DNA from: Tretioscincus oriximinensis
Taxonomy: Eukaryota > Chordata > Lepidosauria > Squamata > Gymnophthalmidae
Reading direction: 5' to 3'
NCBI GenBank assembly: GCA_022410635.1
Contig: JAJVDF010000433.1
Location: 232,871-296,870 of the forward strand
DNA length: 64,000 bases
Position numbers and translations under genes: made by a program. The notes beneath the pieces were generated by a model. The model searched no databases. It saw only the letters and a list, made by a program, of their open reading frames with translations, and was not told the DNA's origin. The stretch's first letter is position 1. Each line of letters starts with the position of its first letter. This document shows, one piece after another, positions 50,601 to 53,600 of the stretch.

Positions 50601-53600
50601 CTTCCAGAGATAAGAGTCTGACTCTCTAACTACCACACCAGACAGGCTCTCAACCTGATCAAAAGTGGGACATTTTACAGAACCGCATTTAGGCAAAATG
50701 TAACTATCAGTAGTAGCTAAGAAGACGGTCTTCCATCTGGGAGAAGCCCTTTGTCAGACGTGGGGAGGGGTGAGCGCCTTCCACTAGTCTGCTGCTCTAG
50801 CCAACTCAGCTATTCGAAAGGTATGCAAATTCATAATCTGCATAACAGTTAGATAAATGAATGCCATCATTAACTTGATGGGGAAGATAGAATAAAAATG
50901 TAAGCCTTCAGGCGAAAATTAACCCTGTAAGCCGCTTGAAAAAGATCGGGGTATAAAAACTCAATTCTTATTCTTATTCTTCTAAGAAGATATTAATATT
51001 TAGAATTGCTTTTATTATTATAAAACTCAAAGGAGCTGAAGAAAAAGGGGAATAAAATAAATAAAGTAAATAAATAAACAAGAAAGTAAATTACAGTCCA
51101 CGGGCAAAATATGAACCTGGACCTGTATCTATGTACATGTTTTTTGAATCCAGAATATCTTTGACATTATTAGACAACAATAAACACATGTTAGCATGGA
51201 AGCATTTTCTCCATTAGTGATCCTAGGAATGTAAACATAATATTCTTACCTGCCTTGTGAAATGGATAGTAGTCGACCGTTAATTGGGTAAAGGATAGCT
51301 GCATAGCCCCTCCAGATACGTGCCTATTGGCATCTGTAAGACATTGTCAAGTTAAGACAATGTTTATGACAATAAATTATATCAATTCTTGCTATAGCAT
51401 GAAATAGCAATAGCATGAAATTCTTTTGAAGTGTCCATCTCTGCAATGAAGCCCACCTGCTCACACAGCCTATTTTCAGAATAAATCAACATATGTTTGT
51501 TTATTTATTTATTTAAATTTATATTCCCACTTTTCTGTCACAAAGTGGCTCACACACTGGATATGAGAAGATGAGCCCTCTACCTGTTCAGAACCACTCC
51601 ATGGTCAGTGATACCTTTTCATCATTCTAGATTGATGACAACCATCATCTCAACTTACTACAAATTCACAGATGTAATATAAAAATATGCAAAGTGAGTT
51701 GACTGATATTAAATTAAAACCTGCTTATGAAAGCTTAATACTATCTAGCCCTGTCCCCACTGAAACGTACTCTGGGTTATATCTGGGGATAGAGCCTGCC
51801 ATAGCTTAAGATCGCATGTAGATGGCAGGCTCCTGATAATGCATGTACTAAGAATTAAAAACTTATTTATTTGGTGGTGTATATCCTGCCCTCTGCCATT
51901 GGTCCCATAGCAGATAACAGAAGACCAAGAATTTAAAAAAAATACACATTATAAAACAAAAAAGAGTCCTATTCTCCCTGGGTTGAGGGAGCCCAATGAA
52001 TGAAGCCCTTAAGTATGAAGAAATTAAATGACATTTCAAAAAGTCAATTACAAAAGTCAAAAATACATGACTATGGAAGGAAGAATTGCTGCAATAAATA
52101 TGAAAATAATTCCCATGTTATTCTATCTATTCAGAGTCCTAACTTTCACTGTCCCCAGAAAACAACTATTTGCATTGGGAGTCAGAACTAGATAAGTTTA
52201 ACTTTCAAAATAAAAAAACCTAGGCTGGTCAAACATATTTTACGAAAGCTACTAGTCAGGGCGGTGGGGGTTACCCATCACTTTCACTATACTATAATTC
52301 CTGTCAGCTCCACTGAATCCAAGCATTATGCACACAGATCCCTCCTTGATGGGCAGTGATAGAACTCAATGATTGGGATCTTGAAATTCACTCTGGAGGT
52401 TTGGAGCAGACGGAATATCTCACCCCTCACTAAACTATCAACTCTCTCAAAAGCACCAAATTGAAAATTTGAAGCAAAGTGAAGAGCGTGGTTACGCCAC
52501 ATTAGGAGGCCTCATGAACTCCGACATCAAAAGTAAGACCAGACAGGATTTAGCCCAAATGCTCCAGCTAACTCCCTTAGACTGGTTTGTGTCTGCTGCA
52601 TTATATCACTTCTTCATTAAGGTTACCCAAACGATACCTATTAGGCCACTAACCTCATACGAGAAATTGTTACAGACAGGAAAGGAGCAGCAAAAATCTA
52701 TAATATTCTGCTAGAATTAAATCACCCAGTACAGGGAATACTGAAAAAAATATTGGAAGGAGGAAGTGGTGTAGTATTNGAAGAGGAAGAATGGCCAAAA
52801 GTCCTTGTGAACCTTTACAACAGCCACAAATCTCAAAGTCATAGACAGTTGTCGCTTAAAATACTATGTAAGTGGTATCGCACCCCTGTAATACTCCACA
52901 GAATGTTGCCACAGCTTAGTCCACTGTGCTGGCATTGCAATGACTTAGGAACATATGCACACATGTGATGGGAATGTCACAGAATAAGATCCTTCTGGAG
53001 AAAGGTCCGAGACACTCTATGTATCATTTTACAAACAAATTTTATCTTATCACCCTTGCTGATTTTTCTGTTCATTTTTAAAGATGATCACAAGAAATAA
53101 AGTCACAAGGCATTGATTAAAACACTGCTTACATCAGCTAAATATGTTATAGCGAAAGGATGGAAGTCTACACAACCTCTCTCAAAAAAGGACTGGGTTC
53201 TAAAGATATAGTCAACGCTTATCAATGAACTAATAACATGTCACTTAGCACGTATGTCTGGAACGCAGCCCGATCATCTTGAGGAATTTAAGGAAAAATG
53301 GTCCCAAATGGCAAGACTAGACGATTTGCTAAGATACTCAAGTCAGATGGTACACCACCCAGCTATGACAATCTGTCTAAATGGCTTCCTTATTTACCTC
53401 ACAAAGACAATGACAACTAAATATACTCTGAGAATTATTGCCCATACCTGTTAAGTATCTTAAGGACCATAACATAGCCAATGTTAATAATCACAAGATT
53501 CTCAAATGTGTTTAAAAAAATTTATTTTTTGTTTGTTGCTTGTTGTATTATACTCAAAATAAACTAAACGACATCCTTACCCTTTTCTTTAGCATGAATA

